64,000 nucleotides of DNA from Neisseria zoodegmatis (GTDB taxonomy: Bacteria; Pseudomonadota; Gammaproteobacteria; Burkholderiales; Neisseriaceae). This document shows, in pieces, positions 23,529 to 34,187 of the stretch. The stretch's first letter is position 1. The number at the start of each line of letters is the position of its first letter. A program made the position numbers and the translations under genes. The stretch is from assembly GCF_900187305.1 (NCBI RefSeq), contig NZ_LT906434.1:2418001-2482000 (forward strand), given 5' to 3'. The notes beneath the pieces were generated by a model. It did no database searches and was not told the DNA's origin. It saw only the letters and a list, made by a program, of their open reading frames with translations.

Positions 23529-24728
23529 ATGAACCACACCATACGCGGTGCGAATAAATTACCACACCAACACACTCTGCTGACCCACAAGTCGTTTTTG
23601 CGCCGCCTCAACGGCTGGGATTGGCTGTTTGCCCTGCTCATCACCATGACTGCCGTCTTCGCGCAATTCCATATCGGCCACCGTATGGACATTTACGAAA
23701 TCGTGATTTTGTGGAGCAGCGCCGCCGGTGCCATCCTTTTGGGCTGGTTTTTCAAACCCCTGCGCGGCTTTACCGTTGCCTCCGTGCTGCTGGCTTACGG
23801 CGCCGTCCAACTCTACTCGGGCGACATTGCCCATGCCGACCGCTTTTTGCTGAAATACTTCCTCAGCAGCCAATCGGCCATCATGTGGCAATGCGCCACC
23901 GTATTCTTCGCCCTCTTCTGCTACATTGCAGGCGCGCTGGTTGCCCGCAAACAAAACGCCCCCACCAACACCCTGCTGGGCATGGGCAGCGTGTTAACCT
24001 GGTTTTCCGCGCTTGCCGGCTTTACCGGCCTGCTCGTGCGCTGGCATGAAAGCTATCTGCTGCGCCCCGATGCCGGCCATATCCCCGTATCCAACCTATA
24101 TGAAGTCTTCATTCTCTTCTTGGTAATTACCGCCCTGATGTATCTGTATTACGAAGCCAAATTCGCCATGCAGAAGCTCGGCGGATTCGTGCTGTCGTTT
24201 ATGGCCGTCGTGGTCGTGTTTGTGTTGTGGTACAGCGTATCGCGTGAAGCTCATGCTATTCAACCGCTGATTCCCGCCCTGCAATCGTGGTGGATGAAAA
24301 TCCATGTACCGGCCAACTTTATCGGTTACGGCGCATTCTGTATTTCCGCCATGTTGGGCGTGGCCGAACTGCTGGCCATCCGCAACGAAAATGCCGGTAA
24401 GAAATCTTGGCTGCCCGAATCGCAAGCCATTGAAGAAGTGATGTACAAATCGATTGCCGTCGGCTTCCTGTTTTTCACCATCGCCACCATTCTCGGCGCA
24501 CTGTGGGCAGCAGACGCGTGGGGCCGCTACTGGAGCTGGGACCCGAAAGAAACTTGGGCATTTATCGTATGGCTGAACTACGCCGTGTGGCTGCACTTGC
24601 GCCTTGTAGCCGGTTGGCGCGGCAAAGTCTTGGCATGGTGGGCGATTATCGGCCTGTTTATTACCGCTTTTGCCTTTATCGGTGTAAACATGTTCTTGAG
24701 CGGCCTGCACTCTTACGGAACGCTCTAA
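23529..24728 (+). CDS. ccsA: System II cytochrome c biogenesis protein CcsA (ResC/CcsB)
   Basis: This 399-residue polytopic inner-membrane haem-handling protein carries the tryptophan-rich WWD signature, seen as WGRYWSWDPKETWAFIVWL. Histidines flanking it (for example HVPANFIGYG and NYAVWLHLR) are haem ligands in the family. It partners with ResB just upstream. The ATG is preceded by GAAGGA. Naming in Neisseria varies between ccsA and ccsB. Confidence 0.94.
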   Translation: MNHTIRGANKLPHQHTLLTHKSFLRRLNGWDWLFALLITMTAVFAQFHIGHRMDIYEIVILWSSAAGAILLGWFFKPLRGFTVASVLLAYGAVQLYSGDIAHADRFLLKYFLSSQSAIMWQCATVFFALFCYIAGALVARKQNAPTNTLLGMGSVLTWFSALAGFTGLLVRWHESYLLRPDAGHIPVSNLYEVFILFLVITALMYLYYEAKFAMQKLGGFVLSFMAVVVVFVLWYSVSREAHAIQPLIPALQSWWMKIHVPANFIGYGAFCISAMLGVAELLAIRNENAGKKSWLPESQAIEEVMYKSIAVGFLFFTIATILGALWAADAWGRYWSWDPKETWAFIVWLNYAVWLHLRLVAGWRGKVLAWWAIIGLFITAFAFIGVNMFLSGLHSYGTL

Positions 24729-25042
24729 CATCATTGAAAGCCGGGCAACATGGCAGCGGGACACGGTTTCATCAACCGCACCTTTCTGCATCATTGCCCG
24801 GTTTTGTTCAAAGCAATCGGACGAAGCGGCACACTATCCTGCCTGCCAATATATTGCCTAAATTTTGGGCAGAATACAGAGGCCGTCTGAAATGCTGTTT
24901 CTACCGAAACACACAAAATTAAAAAACCATAAAACAACAGCAACCCTGACCAAACCGAAACCGCCGCAAGCAAACACGGTCTCAACCCTACACCACAGCG
25001 GTTTATCAAGGCTGCTCATGATTTCACACGGTTATCATCTTC
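24729..25042. other. Intergenic region before recJ, no gene recognised
   Basis: This 314-bp stretch has a possible terminator for the ccs genes, with CCGGGCAA (24741-24748) facing TTGCCCGG (24794-24801) across a long loop followed by TTTT. It also has one DUS near 24882. No coding sequence is convincing. Confidence 0.45.
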
Positions 25043-26758
25043 ATGGCTGTTAAAATCCAAACCCGCACCGTTAACCCCGACATCTGCCGCACCCTCATCG
25101 AGGCCGGCACCGACCCGCTGCTCGCCCGCCTGTGCGCCGCCCGCGATGTGGCCTCCCCTGCCGAGTTGGACGACAAACTCGCCGCCCTGCTGCCCTACCA
25201 AAGTCTCACCCGCTGCACCGAAGCCGCGTCCAGATTGGCCGATGCGGTGGAGCGCAAACAGAAAATTTTAATCGTGGCCGATTACGATGCCGACGGCGCA
25301 ACCGCCTGTGCAGTCGGCATCAAAGGGTTGTCGGCCATGGGCGCGTCGGTGGACTTTTTGGTACCCAACCGCTTCGAGCACGGCTACGGCCTCACGCCCG
25401 AACTGGCCGACATTGCCGCAGCCCAAGGCGTACAGTTATTGTTGACCGTTGATAACGGCATCGCCAGCATCGCCGGCGTAGAACGCGCTCAGGCATTAGG
25501 TTTGGATGTTATCGTAACCGACCACCATCTGCCCGCCGATACCGTGCCCAATTGCATCATCGTCAACCCCAACCAACGCGGCTGCAACTTTGCCAGCAAA
25601 AATTTGGCGGGCGTGGGCGTGATTTTTTATGTGCTGATGGCTTTGCGTGCCGAATTGCGGCAGCGCGGCCGGTTCAGGCCGTCTGAACATTCGCTTTCAG
25701 ACGGCCTCAACGAACCGAATCTGGCCGAACTGTTGGATTTAGTCGCACTCGGCACCGTTGCCGATGTCGTGCCGCTCGACCACAACAACCGCATTCTCGT
25801 TTCACAAGGCTTGAAACGGATGCGTGCGGGGAAAATGCGCCCCGGTATCCGCGCCCTGTTTGAAATCGCAAGGCGCGACTGGCGCAAAGCCCAGCCTTTC
25901 GACATGGGCTTTGCACTCGGCCCGCGCATCAATGCCGCCGGCCGGCTTGACGATATGTCGGTCGGCATCGCCTGCCTGCTGGCCGACAACGAAGCCGAAG
26001 CGCAAAGCCTTGCCGCCCAACTCAACGATTTGAACATCGAACGGCGCGAAATCGAACAATCCATGCTGCAAGACGCGCTGAATGCCTTTCCCGAATCGCT
26101 GCCGTCCGGCCAAACCACTTTGGTTGTTTATCAAAACGACTTTCATCAAGGTGTGGTCGGCATCGTAGCCAGCCGTCTGAAAGACCGTTTCTACCGCCCC
26201 TCCATCGTGTTCGCCCCTGCCGACAACGGCGAAGTGCGCGGCTCCGGCCGCTCCATTCCCGGCCTGCATTTGCGCGATGCCTTGGATTTGGTGAGCAAAC
26301 GCCACCCCGACATGATTTTGAAATTCGGCGGACACGCCATGGCAGCAGGCTTGAGCATACGCGAAGAAAACATTGCCGCTTTTCAGACGGCCTTTGAGCA
26401 GACAGTACGCGAATTGGTGCATGCCGACGACTTGGCGCAAACCTACATCACCGACGGCAGCCTGCCCGCCGCCGACATCACGCTCACACAAGCGCAAAAC
26501 CTCGCCCGCCAAGTGTGGGGGCAAGGATTCGCCCCGCCGACCTTCACCGACGAATTTGCCGTTATCCGCCAACAGGCTATGGGCGTGAACCACAAAAAAG
26601 TGTGGCTGCGCAAAGAAGGCTGCGAATTTGAAGCCATGTTTTGGCGCTGCACCGAAGAGCTTCCCACCCGCGTCCGCACGGTATACCGCCCCGTGGCCAA
26701 CGAATGGCGCAACAATATCGAATTGCAACTTTATATCGACTATTGGGAAGCCGCATAA
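25043..26758 (+). CDS. recJ: Single-stranded-DNA-specific exonuclease RecJ
   Basis: This 571-residue 5'-3' ssDNA exonuclease acts in RecF-pathway recombination and mismatch repair. The DHH phosphoesterase motifs are IVADYDADGATACAVG and VIVTDHHLPADTVPN, and the DHHA1 motif is seen as RGSGRSIPGLHLRDAL followed by FGGHAMAAGL. Length is normal. An inverted DUS pair lies inside the gene (about 25678-25707) in a loop region and encodes RPSEHSLSDGL. Confidence 0.96.
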   Translation: MAVKIQTRTVNPDICRTLIEAGTDPLLARLCAARDVASPAELDDKLAALLPYQSLTRCTEAASRLADAVERKQKILIVADYDADGATACAVGIKGLSAMGASVDFLVPNRFEHGYGLTPELADIAAAQGVQLLLTVDNGIASIAGVERAQALGLDVIVTDHHLPADTVPNCIIVNPNQRGCNFASKNLAGVGVIFYVLMALRAELRQRGRFRPSEHSLSDGLNEPNLAELLDLVALGTVADVVPLDHNNRILVSQGLKRMRAGKMRPGIRALFEIARRDWRKAQPFDMGFALGPRINAAGRLDDMSVGIACLLADNEAEAQSLAAQLNDLNIERREIEQSMLQDALNAFPESLPSGQTTLVVYQNDFHQGVVGIVASRLKDRFYRPSIVFAPADNGEVRGSGRSIPGLHLRDALDLVSKRHPDMILKFGGHAMAAGLSIREENIAAFQTAFEQTVRELVHADDLAQTYITDGSLPAADITLTQAQNLARQVWGQGFAPPTFTDEFAVIRQQAMGVNHKKVWLRKEGCEFEAMFWRCTEELPTRVRTVYRPVANEWRNNIELQLYIDYWEAA

Positions 26759-26762
26759 GCGA

Positions 26763-26836
26763 GGCCGTCTGAAAACGAGCTTGCGAGTTTCGCCAAAGCG
26801 AACGATACGGGCTTCGTTAAAAGTTTTCAGACGGCC
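26763..26836. terminator. Long-loop inverted DUS pair after recJ
   Basis: GGCCGTCTGAAAAC (26763-26776) and GTTTTCAGACGGCC (26823-26836) are perfectly complementary over 14 bp, with a 46-nt loop that has its own short pairing. It lies directly after the recJ stop. Confidence 0.55.
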
Positions 26837-26927
26837 GCACCCGGTTTCCCAACCCTTGTAAAAACACTTTAATGCCCATATAGTGCATAAAATCTAACAC
26901 AAGCACATTCATCATTGAGGACGTTAT

Positions 26928-27194
26928 ATGCAGCCCGTTACCATGTATACCGGCCCCTACTGCCCTTACTGCACCATGGCCAAACAGTTTTTAAAATCAC
27001 AAGGCATCAGCGAAATCAAAGAAATCCGCGTCGACCAAAACCCCGCCGACTATGCCGAAATGCAGCAAATCACCGGCCAACGCAGCGTGCCGCAAATTTT
27101 CATCGGCAACACCCATGTGGGCGGCTTTACCGACTTATACGCACTGCACCAACGCGGCGGCCTCAAAAGCCTGTTGGAAGGCGAAACCGAATAA
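26928..27194 (+). CDS. grxC: Glutaredoxin 3
   Basis: This 88-residue glutathione-dependent disulfide reductase has active site CPYC (Cys12, Cys15), cis-Pro in RSVPQIFIGNTHVGG, and GGxxD-like GGFTDLYAL. The grxC-secB order is widespread in proteobacteria. AGGACG lies before the ATG. Confidence 0.95.
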   Translation: MQPVTMYTGPYCPYCTMAKQFLKSQGISEIKEIRVDQNPADYAEMQQITGQRSVPQIFIGNTHVGGFTDLYALHQRGGLKSLLEGETE

Positions 27195-27243
27195 CCCCTT
27201 TCCCGCTGCACACGCAGCATAACTTTTCATAGAAAGAGCCACC

Positions 27244-27678
27244 ATGAGCGAAGAACTGCAACCCGTATTCAGCATCGAAAAACTGTATGTTAAAGATATG
27301 TCTTTAGAAGTGCCGAACGCTCCCCAAGTATTCTTGGAGCAAGGCGAGCCTGAAGTCGATATGCGCGTTTCTACCGAAAGCGCCAAACTGGAAGAAGGTT
27401 TCCACGAAGTTACCGTAACCGTAACCGTTACCGCCAAGCTCGAGAACGACCGCGTAATGTTCCTGAACGAAGTATCGCAAAGCGGTATCTTCCGTTTGGA
27501 AAACATCCCTGAAGAAGACGTGAAACTGCTGCTGGCCGTTGCCTGCCCGAACATCCTGTTCCCATACGCCCGCGAAGCCGTTTCCACCACCATTACCCGC
27601 GCAGGCTTCCCGCCCGTGCTGCTGGCTCCGATCAACTTCGAAGCCATGTACCAACAAGCGCAAGAAGGTAACGCGTAA
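27244..27678 (+). CDS. secB: Protein-export chaperone SecB
   Basis: This 144-residue tetrameric cytosolic chaperone hands unfolded precursors to SecA. Family sequences seen are [35 protein letters not shown] and [20 protein letters not shown]. It follows grxC by 49 bp and has its own AAGAGCC-type ribosome site. A long palindrome follows the stop. Confidence 0.97.
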   Translation: MSEELQPVFSIEKLYVKDMSLEVPNAPQVFLEQGEPEVDMRVSTESAKLEEGFHEVTVTVTVTAKLENDRVMFLNEVSQSGIFRLENIPEEDVKLLLAVACPNILFPYAREAVSTTITRAGFPPVLLAPINFEAMYQQAQEGNA

Positions 27679-27692
27679 TCCGCAGCCTGTCG

Positions 27693-27747
27693 CCGCTATA
27701 ACAAGAAGCCGTCTGAAAAATTTTCAGACGGCTTCTTGTTATAGCGG
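27693..27747. repeat. 55-bp near-perfect palindrome built on an inverted DUS pair; probable secB terminator
   Basis: A 27-base arm (27693-27719) is perfectly complementary to 27721-27747 with a single A between them. The core is AAGCCGTCTGAAAA and its complement, and the arms extend outward through CCGCTATAACAAG. It begins 15 bp after the secB stop and its right end touches the truncated 143-bp-type repeat. DNA of this form could extrude a cruciform or arise by local inverted duplication. Confidence 0.85.
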
Positions 27748-27748
27748 T

Positions 27749-27874
27749 TCGGATGTGGATGCAGTTCAAGGCGCAGCAGCGCAGCGAGTGCAGACATATC
27801 AGATAGAATAGACAAACGAGCGAGCAGCGCACAACGCAGAAATGCGCCGCAGATGGGGGTTTTGCAAAGGTCTC
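27749..27874 (+). mobile_element. 143-bp MITE-like repeat, copy A (left end missing)
   Basis: This is the same sequence as the three full copies, from GATGTGGATGCAGTTCAAGG to the intact right end TTTTGCAAAGGTCTC (ending 27874), but the first 18 or so bases, including the left inverted repeat, are absent where it meets the palindrome. It is the most divergent copy. AGGCT follows its right end, as in copy C. Confidence 0.8.
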
Positions 27875-27949
27875 AGGCTGTATTTGCTTGGATAACAAGC
27901 GGCTGATACCTTGGCAGAACTCGGATAAAACAGCCCCTACCAAAAATTT

Positions 27950-27991
27950 GAGGCCGTCTGAAAACCCGCTAGCGGTTTTTCAGACGGCCTC
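27950..27991. terminator. valS terminator (inverted DUS pair)
   Basis: A 21-base arm starting GAGGCCGTCTGAAAA (27950) pairs, with one mismatch and no loop, with the arm ending TTTTTCAGACGGCCTC (27991). It lies 18 bp past the valS stop on the minus strand. Confidence 0.75.
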
Positions 27992-28008
27992 TTGTTAAAC
28001 ACCGGTTT

Positions 28009-30834
28009 TTATTTCAACTTAGCCAGTTGCGCTTGTACTTTCGCCATTTTGTCTTCCAACTCGGCCAGCTCCGCGCGGTCTTTTTCGACCAGATGCGCAG
28101 GGGCTTTGTCAGTGTAGCCGGGTTTGCTGAGTTTGGCGTTGAGTTTGTCCAACGCTTTTTGCAGCTTCTCGGCTTCTTTGTTCAGGCGGGCGGTTTCGGC
28201 GGCTTTGTCGATTTCCACTTTCAACATCAGACGCGCATTTTGGCAGACGGCCACCGGCGCATCTTCGCTTTCGGGCAGTTTGTCGACCAGTTTGGCTTCG
28301 GTCAAACGCGCCATCATCGGCACATATTTCAGCAAGGCTTCCAAATCTTTGCCGCCTTCGACAAACAACGGTGCTTTCACGCTCGGAGTCAAGCCCATTT
28401 CGCCGCGCAGGTTGCGCACCGCGCCGATTAAGTCTTGCAGCGCGGCCATTTGTTCAAACGCGGCAGGCACGATTTTTTCGTTGTCGGCAACCGGCCAAGC
28501 GGCCAGCATGATGCTGTCGGTTTTCTTGGCATTCGCCAGCGGCGCAACTGCCTGCCACAGCTCTTCGGTAATGAACGGCATAATCGGGTGCATCAGGCGC
28601 AGCACCACTTCCAACACGCGCACCAAAGTGCGGCGGGTGGCGCGCTGGGTGGATTCGCAGCCGGTTTGCAGTTGCACTTTCGCCAGCTCGATATACCAGT
28701 CGCAATACTCGTTCCATACGAATTCATACAGCGTTTGCGCCGCCAAATCAAAGCGATAGGTATCGAATGCTTCGGCAACGGCGGCCTCGGTTTGTTGCAG
28801 GCGGCCGATAATCCATTGGTCGACAAAGCTGTACGCCAGCGGCAGGGTTTCGTCTTGTCCGCAGTCTTTCTCTTCGGTGTTCATCAACACGAAGTTGGTG
28901 GCGTTCCACAGCTTGTTGCAGAAATTGCGGTAGCCTTCGGCGCGTTTGAAATCGAAGTTGATGCTGCGGCCGAGGCTGGCGTAACTCGCCATCGTGAAGC
29001 GCAGTGCGTCGGTACCGAACACGGGAATACCTTCGGGGAACAGTTTTTCGGTGGCGTTTTTCACTTGCGGCGCTTTTTCGGGGCGGCGCAGACCGGTGGT
29101 GCGTTTCACCAGCAGGCTTTCGAGGTCGATGCCGTCGATTAAGTCGACAGGGTCAATCACGTTGCCTTCGGACTTCGACATTTTCTTGCCTTCGTGATCG
29201 CGCACCATGCCGTGGATATACACGTCTTTAAACGGCACTTTGCCGGTGAAGTGGGTGGTCATCATAATCATGCGCGCCACCCAGAAGAAGATGATCTCGT
29301 AGCCGGTTACCAATACGTTGCTCGGCAAGAAGGCGTTCAATTCTTCGGTTTCAGACGGCCAGCCCAAAGTGGAGAACGGCACCAGCGCAGACGAGAACCA
29401 AGTATCCAGCACGTCTTCGTCGCGGGTTAAACCGCTTGTGCCTGCCAATTTTTCTGCCTCTTCCTGATTGCGGGCAACGTAAACGCGGCCGTCTGAATCG
29501 TACCAAGCGGGAATCTGATGGCCCCACCACAGTTGGCGCGAAATACACCAGTCTTGGATATTGTTCATCCATTGGTTGTAGGTGTTGACCCAGTTTTCGG
29601 GGATAAACTTCACTTGACCGGAATCTACGGCGTGTTTGGCTTTTTCGGCCAAGCTCATGCCGGCAAACTCTCCGGCAGGTTCGCCGCCGTTGGGCTTCGC
29701 GCTCATCGCCACAAACCATTGGCTGGTCAGCATCGGCTCGATCACGCTGCCGGTGCGGTCGCCTTTCGGGGTCATCAAGGTGTGCGGTTTCACTTCCACC
29801 AACAAACCTTGCGCTTCCAAATCGGCCACAATTTGCTTACGGGCGGCGAAGCGGTCCAAACCTGTGTAGGCTTCGGGCAAAGCAATGCCTGTTTGAACCT
29901 CGCCTTTAAAGTTGAATACTTCGGCTTGGCTTAAAACTTTCGCTTCTAAATCAAACACGTTGATTAAAGCCGTATCGTGGCGTTTGCCGACTTCGTAGTC
30001 GTTGAAATCATGCGCGGGCGTAATCTTCACGCAGCCGGTGCCGAAATCTTTTTCTACATATTCGTCGGCAATAATCGGAATACGGCGGTTCGCCAACGGC
30101 AGCAGCAATGCTTTGCCGATTAAGTGGGCATAGCGTTCGTCTTCGGGATGCACCGCCACCGCCACATCGCCCAATAAGGTTTCGGGGCGGGTAGTAGCAA
30201 CGATAAGGCCGTCTGAAGGATTGTCGGCCAACGGATAGCGGATATGCCACATGCTGCCCTGCTCTTCCACGCTTTCCACTTCAAGGTCGGAAACGGCGGT
30301 GCCGAGCACGGGATCCCAGTTCACCAAGCGTTTGCCGCGGTAAATCAAGCCCTGCTCAAACAGGCGCACGAACACTTCGGTAACGGTTTCGGCACGCACG
30401 TCGTCCATCGTGAAATATTCGCGGCTCCAGTCGGCAGAACAACCCATGCGGCGCATTTGTTCGGTAATCGTGCCGCCGGAAACATTTTTCCACTCCCACA
30501 CTTTTTCAAGAAAGGCTTCGCGCCCCAAATCGTGGCGCGAAACACCCTGCTCGGCCAACTGCCGCTCCACCACAATCTGCGTGGCAATGCCGGCATGGTC
30601 GGTGCCGGGAATCCAGCAGGTGTTGCGGCCTTTCATGCGGTAATAGCGCGTGAGGCCGTCCATAATCGTTTGGTTGAAGGCATGCCCCATGTGCAGGGTG
30701 CCGGTAACGTTGGGCGGGGGAAGCTGGATGGAGAACGATTCTGCTGCGGCCATATCCGGCTGGAAATAGCCTTGCGATTGCCAGTTTTGATAATGTTTGG
30801 CTTCGATTTCGGCGGGATTATATTTGTCTAGCAT
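28009..30834 (-). CDS. valS: Valyl-tRNA synthetase
   Basis: This 941-residue class I aminoacyl-tRNA synthetase has HIGH as [11 protein letters not shown] (about residues 44-54), KMSKS as [11 protein letters not shown], the CP1 editing domain with [19 protein letters not shown], and a C-terminal coiled coil rich in Lys/Leu/Ala ([20 protein letters not shown]). It charges tRNA-Val and hydrolyses Thr-tRNA-Val. Length is normal. It is monocistronic between DUS hairpins. Confidence 0.98.
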   Translation of the reverse strand: MLDKYNPAEIEAKHYQNWQSQGYFQPDMAAAESFSIQLPPPNVTGTLHMGHAFNQTIMDGLTRYYRMKGRNTCWIPGTDHAGIATQIVVERQLAEQGVSRHDLGREAFLEKVWEWKNVSGGTITEQMRRMGCSADWSREYFTMDDVRAETVTEVFVRLFEQGLIYRGKRLVNWDPVLGTAVSDLEVESVEEQGSMWHIRYPLADNPSDGLIVATTRPETLLGDVAVAVHPEDERYAHLIGKALLLPLANRRIPIIADEYVEKDFGTGCVKITPAHDFNDYEVGKRHDTALINVFDLEAKVLSQAEVFNFKGEVQTGIALPEAYTGLDRFAARKQIVADLEAQGLLVEVKPHTLMTPKGDRTGSVIEPMLTSQWFVAMSAKPNGGEPAGEFAGMSLAEKAKHAVDSGQVKFIPENWVNTYNQWMNNIQDWCISRQLWWGHQIPAWYDSDGRVYVARNQEEAEKLAGTSGLTRDEDVLDTWFSSALVPFSTLGWPSETEELNAFLPSNVLVTGYEIIFFWVARMIMMTTHFTGKVPFKDVYIHGMVRDHEGKKMSKSEGNVIDPVDLIDGIDLESLLVKRTTGLRRPEKAPQVKNATEKLFPEGIPVFGTDALRFTMASYASLGRSINFDFKRAEGYRNFCNKLWNATNFVLMNTEEKDCGQDETLPLAYSFVDQWIIGRLQQTEAAVAEAFDTYRFDLAAQTLYEFVWNEYCDWYIELAKVQLQTGCESTQRATRRTLVRVLEVVLRLMHPIMPFITEELWQAVAPLANAKKTDSIMLAAWPVADNEKIVPAAFEQMAALQDLIGAVRNLRGEMGLTPSVKAPLFVEGGKDLEALLKYVPMMARLTEAKLVDKLPESEDAPVAVCQNARLMLKVEIDKAAETARLNKEAEKLQKALDKLNAKLSKPGYTDKAPAHLVEKDRAELAELEDKMAKVQAQLAKLK

Positions 30835-30888
30835 GATGTTTTTCTATTGGCTGAAATAAATGTTTAATCGGCGGATTATAACGCAAAC

Positions 30889-30919
30889 GGCCGTCTGAAA
30901 TAATACCCTTCAGACGGCC
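30889..30919. terminator. Inverted DUS pair, fhs terminator
   Basis: GGCCGTCTGAA (30889-30899) pairs with TTCAGACGGCC (30909-30919), 21 bp after the fhs stop on the minus strand. Confidence 0.7.
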
Positions 30920-30939
30920 TTCCATACTAAAACTCAATA

Positions 30940-32616
30940 TCAGAACAACCCGTGAATCACGCCGTTTTCATCCACGTCAATCTTCTCGGCGGCCGGCACT
31001 TTCGGCAGGCCGGGCATTTTCATCATGTTGCCGCACAGGGCGACGATAAAGCCTGCGCCGGCGGACACGGTGATGCCGCGCACGGTGATGCGGAAATCTT
31101 TCGGGCAGCCCAGCAGCTTGGCGTTGTCGCTCAGTGAATATTGGGTTTTCGCCATACACACGGGCAATTTGTCCAAGCCCAATTTTTCCAACGAGGCGAT
31201 TTCGGCAAGGGCTTCGGTGCTGAAATCGACATCGGCCGCGCCGTAGATTTTTTGGGCGATGGTGCGGATTTTGTCTTGCACGCCCAAATCGGTGTCGTAG
31301 GCGAAGGTGAAGTTGTTGGGCTGGGTTTCGATGGCGTTGACAACTTTATGCGCCAAGTCGGCACCGCCCGCGCCGCCTTTGCCCCACACTTCGGTAAGGG
31401 CGACTTCCACGCCTTGCTCGGCACAGGCCGTCTGAATCATTTGCAGCTCGGCATCGGTATCGGAAACAAAGCGGTTCAGTGCGACAACCACCGGCAAGCC
31501 GAACACGTTTTTCAGGTTGCTGATGTGTTTCAACAGATTGGGCAGGCCGCTCTTCAATGCTTGCAGATTTTCTTCGCCCAAGTTTGCCCGCTCTACGCCG
31601 CCGTTGTATTTCAAGGCGCGCACGGTGGCGACGACGACTGCGGCATCGGGTTTGATGTCTGCCAAGCGGCATTTGATGTCGCAGAATTTTTCCGCGCCCA
31701 AATCCGCACCGAAGCCGGCTTCGGTAACGGCGTAATCGCCCAGATGGCGGGCCAAACGGGTGGCAATCACGGAGTTGCAGCCGTGGGCGATATTGGCAAA
31801 CGGGCCTCCGTGTACAAACGCGGGCGTGCCGTCGATGGTTTGCACGAGGTTGGGCTTAACCGCATCTTTCAACAAGGCCGCCATTGCGCCGTGTGCTTTG
31901 ATGTCGCGGGCGTAAACGGGGCTGCCGTCTTTGGCATAGGCAATCAGGATATTGCCCAAGCGTTCTTTCAAGTCTGCCAAATCTTTGGCCAAGCAGAACA
32001 CGGCCATTACCTCGGAGGCAACGGTGATGTCAAAGCCGTCGGGGCGCATCACGCCGTCGGTAGGCTTGCCCATGCCGTCGATGATGTTGCGCAACTGGCG
32101 GTCGTTCATATCGACCACACGCCGCCACAGCACGCGTTTGGGGTCGATATTCAATTCGTTGCCTTGGTAAATGTGGTTGTCGAGCATGGCAGCCAGCAGG
32201 TTGTTGGCCGCACCGATGGCATGGAAATCGCCGGTGAAATGCAAGTTGATGTCTTCCATCGGCAGCACTTGCGCATAACCGCCGCCCGCTGCGCCGCCTT
32301 TCACGCCGAACACAGGGCCGAGCGAGGGTTCGCGCAACGCAATCACCGCGTCTTTACCGATATGGCGCAAGGCATCGGCCAAACCGATGGTTACGGTGGT
32401 TTTACCTTCGCCCGCCGGTGTGGGATTGATGGCCGTTACCAAAATCAGACGGCCTTGTTTTTTGGGCAGGGCGAATGCGTCGGCCGGATTGATTTTGGCT
32501 TTGTATTTGCCGTAAGGCTCGTATTGGTCTGCGATCAATCCGAGTTTGGCGGCAATCTCGCCTATCGGTCGTATTGCGGCGGCTTGGGCGATTTCGGCAT
32601 CGGTTTTATAGCTCAT
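30940..32616 (-). CDS. fhs: Formate-tetrahydrofolate ligase
   Basis: This 558-residue enzyme makes 10-formyl-THF from formate, THF and ATP, feeding one-carbon metabolism. The P-loop-like [19 protein letters not shown] and the segments [20 protein letters not shown] and [18 protein letters not shown] are diagnostic. The start is set at [11 protein letters not shown] because AGGAAA precedes it; an upstream frame extension of 19 codons lacks a site. fhs is patchy in proteobacteria, so its presence is a useful taxonomic trait. Confidence 0.97.
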   Translation of the reverse strand: MSYKTDAEIAQAAAIRPIGEIAAKLGLIADQYEPYGKYKAKINPADAFALPKKQGRLILVTAINPTPAGEGKTTVTIGLADALRHIGKDAVIALREPSLGPVFGVKGGAAGGGYAQVLPMEDINLHFTGDFHAIGAANNLLAAMLDNHIYQGNELNIDPKRVLWRRVVDMNDRQLRNIIDGMGKPTDGVMRPDGFDITVASEVMAVFCLAKDLADLKERLGNILIAYAKDGSPVYARDIKAHGAMAALLKDAVKPNLVQTIDGTPAFVHGGPFANIAHGCNSVIATRLARHLGDYAVTEAGFGADLGAEKFCDIKCRLADIKPDAAVVVATVRALKYNGGVERANLGEENLQALKSGLPNLLKHISNLKNVFGLPVVVALNRFVSDTDAELQMIQTACAEQGVEVALTEVWGKGGAGGADLAHKVVNAIETQPNNFTFAYDTDLGVQDKIRTIAQKIYGAADVDFSTEALAEIASLEKLGLDKLPVCMAKTQYSLSDNAKLLGCPKDFRITVRGITVSAGAGFIVALCGNMMKMPGLPKVPAAEKIDVDENGVIHGLF

Positions 32617-32745
32617 AACGGTTTCCTGTGGGTAGGTTGGTAACGGCGGTATTATAACGGATAAAGCAGGCACGCCATCAGCGTTTCAGACGGCCGAAAT
32701 AAAGCTGCCCGTTAGCATTCTAACGGGCAGCCGTTCGGTCTCTAC

Positions 32746-33042
32746 TCATTTGTTTTTCGCTTCGGCTTTGGCTTCTTTTTTCAAAGATGCGTATAAATCC
32801 GGCTGGCGGCTTTTCAGGAGCGAAGCAATGGCGAGATCATCACGGTTTACTTTTGCCAAATCGATTTTTTCGATATGTACCAAACGCAACAATTCACGCA
32901 CAGGTTTAGGCATGTTGCGGCCTGACTCGTAGCGTGAACCACCTGATTGGGTTACACCGATACGGCTCCAAAAATCCATTTGGTTTAAACCGAGTTTCTT
33001 GCGGATATCGCGGATGTTTTCGATTTTCTCGAACGACTTCAT
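32746..33042 (-). CDS. XRE-family helix-turn-helix regulator
   Basis: This 98-residue protein starts MKSFEKIENIRDIRKKLGLN after a clear GAAGGGA site. The HTH covers about residues 12-40 (LGLNQMDFWSRIGVTQSGGS, then RYESGRNMPKPVREL). A C-terminal tail is Lys/Ala-rich (KKEAKAEAKNK). The target is unknown. The 260 bp upstream are markedly AT-rich without a gene and could hold its own operator. It is not adjacent to a toxin gene, so a stand-alone regulator is more likely than an antitoxin. Confidence 0.8.
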   Translation of the reverse strand: MKSFEKIENIRDIRKKLGLNQMDFWSRIGVTQSGGSRYESGRNMPKPVRELLRLVHIEKIDLAKVNRDDLAIASLLKSRQPDLYASLKKEAKAEAKNK

Positions 33043-33303
33043 GAAATTCCCTTCTTTAGTTGTAAAGCTCAATCTGGCAACTCACTTATCCCATCATAAT
33101 ATCCGGCATGAGAATATTATATTCAGATAAGTATAAACGCTTAGACAGCAATTTCAGGATAAGTTTAATTTCATTTTTCATCAAGCGGTCAAAAAAAACG
33201 ATAAACGTAACACCTAATTAATCAAACCTTTTAAAAACAATGAGTTATTTTTTAAAGTAAACATTCTAATACCAAATAATTTACAAAAAAAAACGTAACG
33301 AAA

Positions 33304-34080
33304 TCAAGGTTTACCTGTTTTGGGGCTGATAGTCAGTATTTCGTAGCCTGTTTCGGTCACTAAAACCTCATGTTCCCACTGTGCGGAAAGCGAACGGTCT
33401 TTGGTAACAACCGTCCAACCGTCGGCCAAAATACGCAGATGGCGTTTGCCTTGGTTGATCATCGGCTCGATCGTAAAAATCATGCCCGGCTTCAATACCG
33501 GCCCCTGCCCTTTTTTACCGTAGTGCAGCACTTGCGGCTCTTCGTGAAAGCCTCTGCCGATACCGTGGCCGCAAAACTCTTGAACAACGGAATAACCTGC
33601 ATTTTCAGCCACTTGCTGACAGGCATAACCGATATCGCCCAAGGTTGCACCGGGCTTCACGGCTTCGATACCGGCCATCATGCTGGCATGCGTTACATCA
33701 ATCAGGCGTTGCGCCTGCGGGCTGATTTGGCCGACGGCAAACATACGGCTGGAGTCGCCATGAAAACCGTCTTTTTTGATGGTAACGTCTATATTGATAA
33801 TGTCACCGTTTTTCAAAGGCTTATCATCGGGAATACCGTGACAGATCACATGATTGACCGAGGTGCAGCAGGATTTTGGATAAGGAGGGTTGCCATAATG
33901 TAGCGGCGCAGGATACCCGCCCTGCACTTCAATATGGTAATCATGAACCAGCTTGTCCAGCTCATTGGTCGTTACCCCGGGTTTGACAAATTGGCCGATA
34001 TAATCCAAGGCTTCGGCGGCCAAGCGGCCAAGCTCGCGCATTTTTTCGATTTCTTCGGCTGTTTTGATGATAATCGCCAT
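33304..34080 (-). CDS. map: Methionine aminopeptidase type I
   Basis: This 258-residue enzyme removes N-terminal Met. Metal-ligand motifs are NIDVTIKKDGFHGDSSRMF (two Asp), CGHGIGRGFHEEP (His), FTIEPM (Glu) and QWEHEVLVT (Glu). The start MAIIIKTAEEIEKM follows AAAGGAAA; an upstream in-frame Met runs through a DUS and is rejected. Confidence 0.97.
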   Translation of the reverse strand: MAIIIKTAEEIEKMRELGRLAAEALDYIGQFVKPGVTTNELDKLVHDYHIEVQGGYPAPLHYGNPPYPKSCCTSVNHVICHGIPDDKPLKNGDIINIDVTIKKDGFHGDSSRMFAVGQISPQAQRLIDVTHASMMAGIEAVKPGATLGDIGYACQQVAENAGYSVVQEFCGHGIGRGFHEEPQVLHYGKKGQGPVLKPGMIFTIEPMINQGKRHLRILADGWTVVTKDRSLSAQWEHEVLVTETGYEILTISPKTGKP

Positions 34081-34106
34081 CGGCTTTCCTTTTTTCTGTG
34101 TTTGAA

Positions 34107-34149
34107 TTTCAGACGGCCTTTCGGTCAACACTCGAAAGGCCGTCTGAAA
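34107..34149. terminator. Inverted DUS pair upstream of map
   Basis: TTTCAGACGGCCTTTCG (34107-34123) pairs perfectly with 34133-34149 over 17 bp. It lies 38 bp past the stop of the next minus-strand gene and probably terminates it. Confidence 0.75.
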
Positions 34150-34187
34150 ATATGCTGCATTATTTTACAACTCACGCTGCTGTTTGA

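Noticed and set aside
31141..32643. 500-codon frame opposite fhs
   Set aside because: Shadow of the GC-biased third positions of fhs; amino-acid pattern is the reverse complement of a well-conserved enzyme.
32746..33042. Toxin-antitoxin module for the XRE regulator
   Set aside because: No small partner gene lies on either side.
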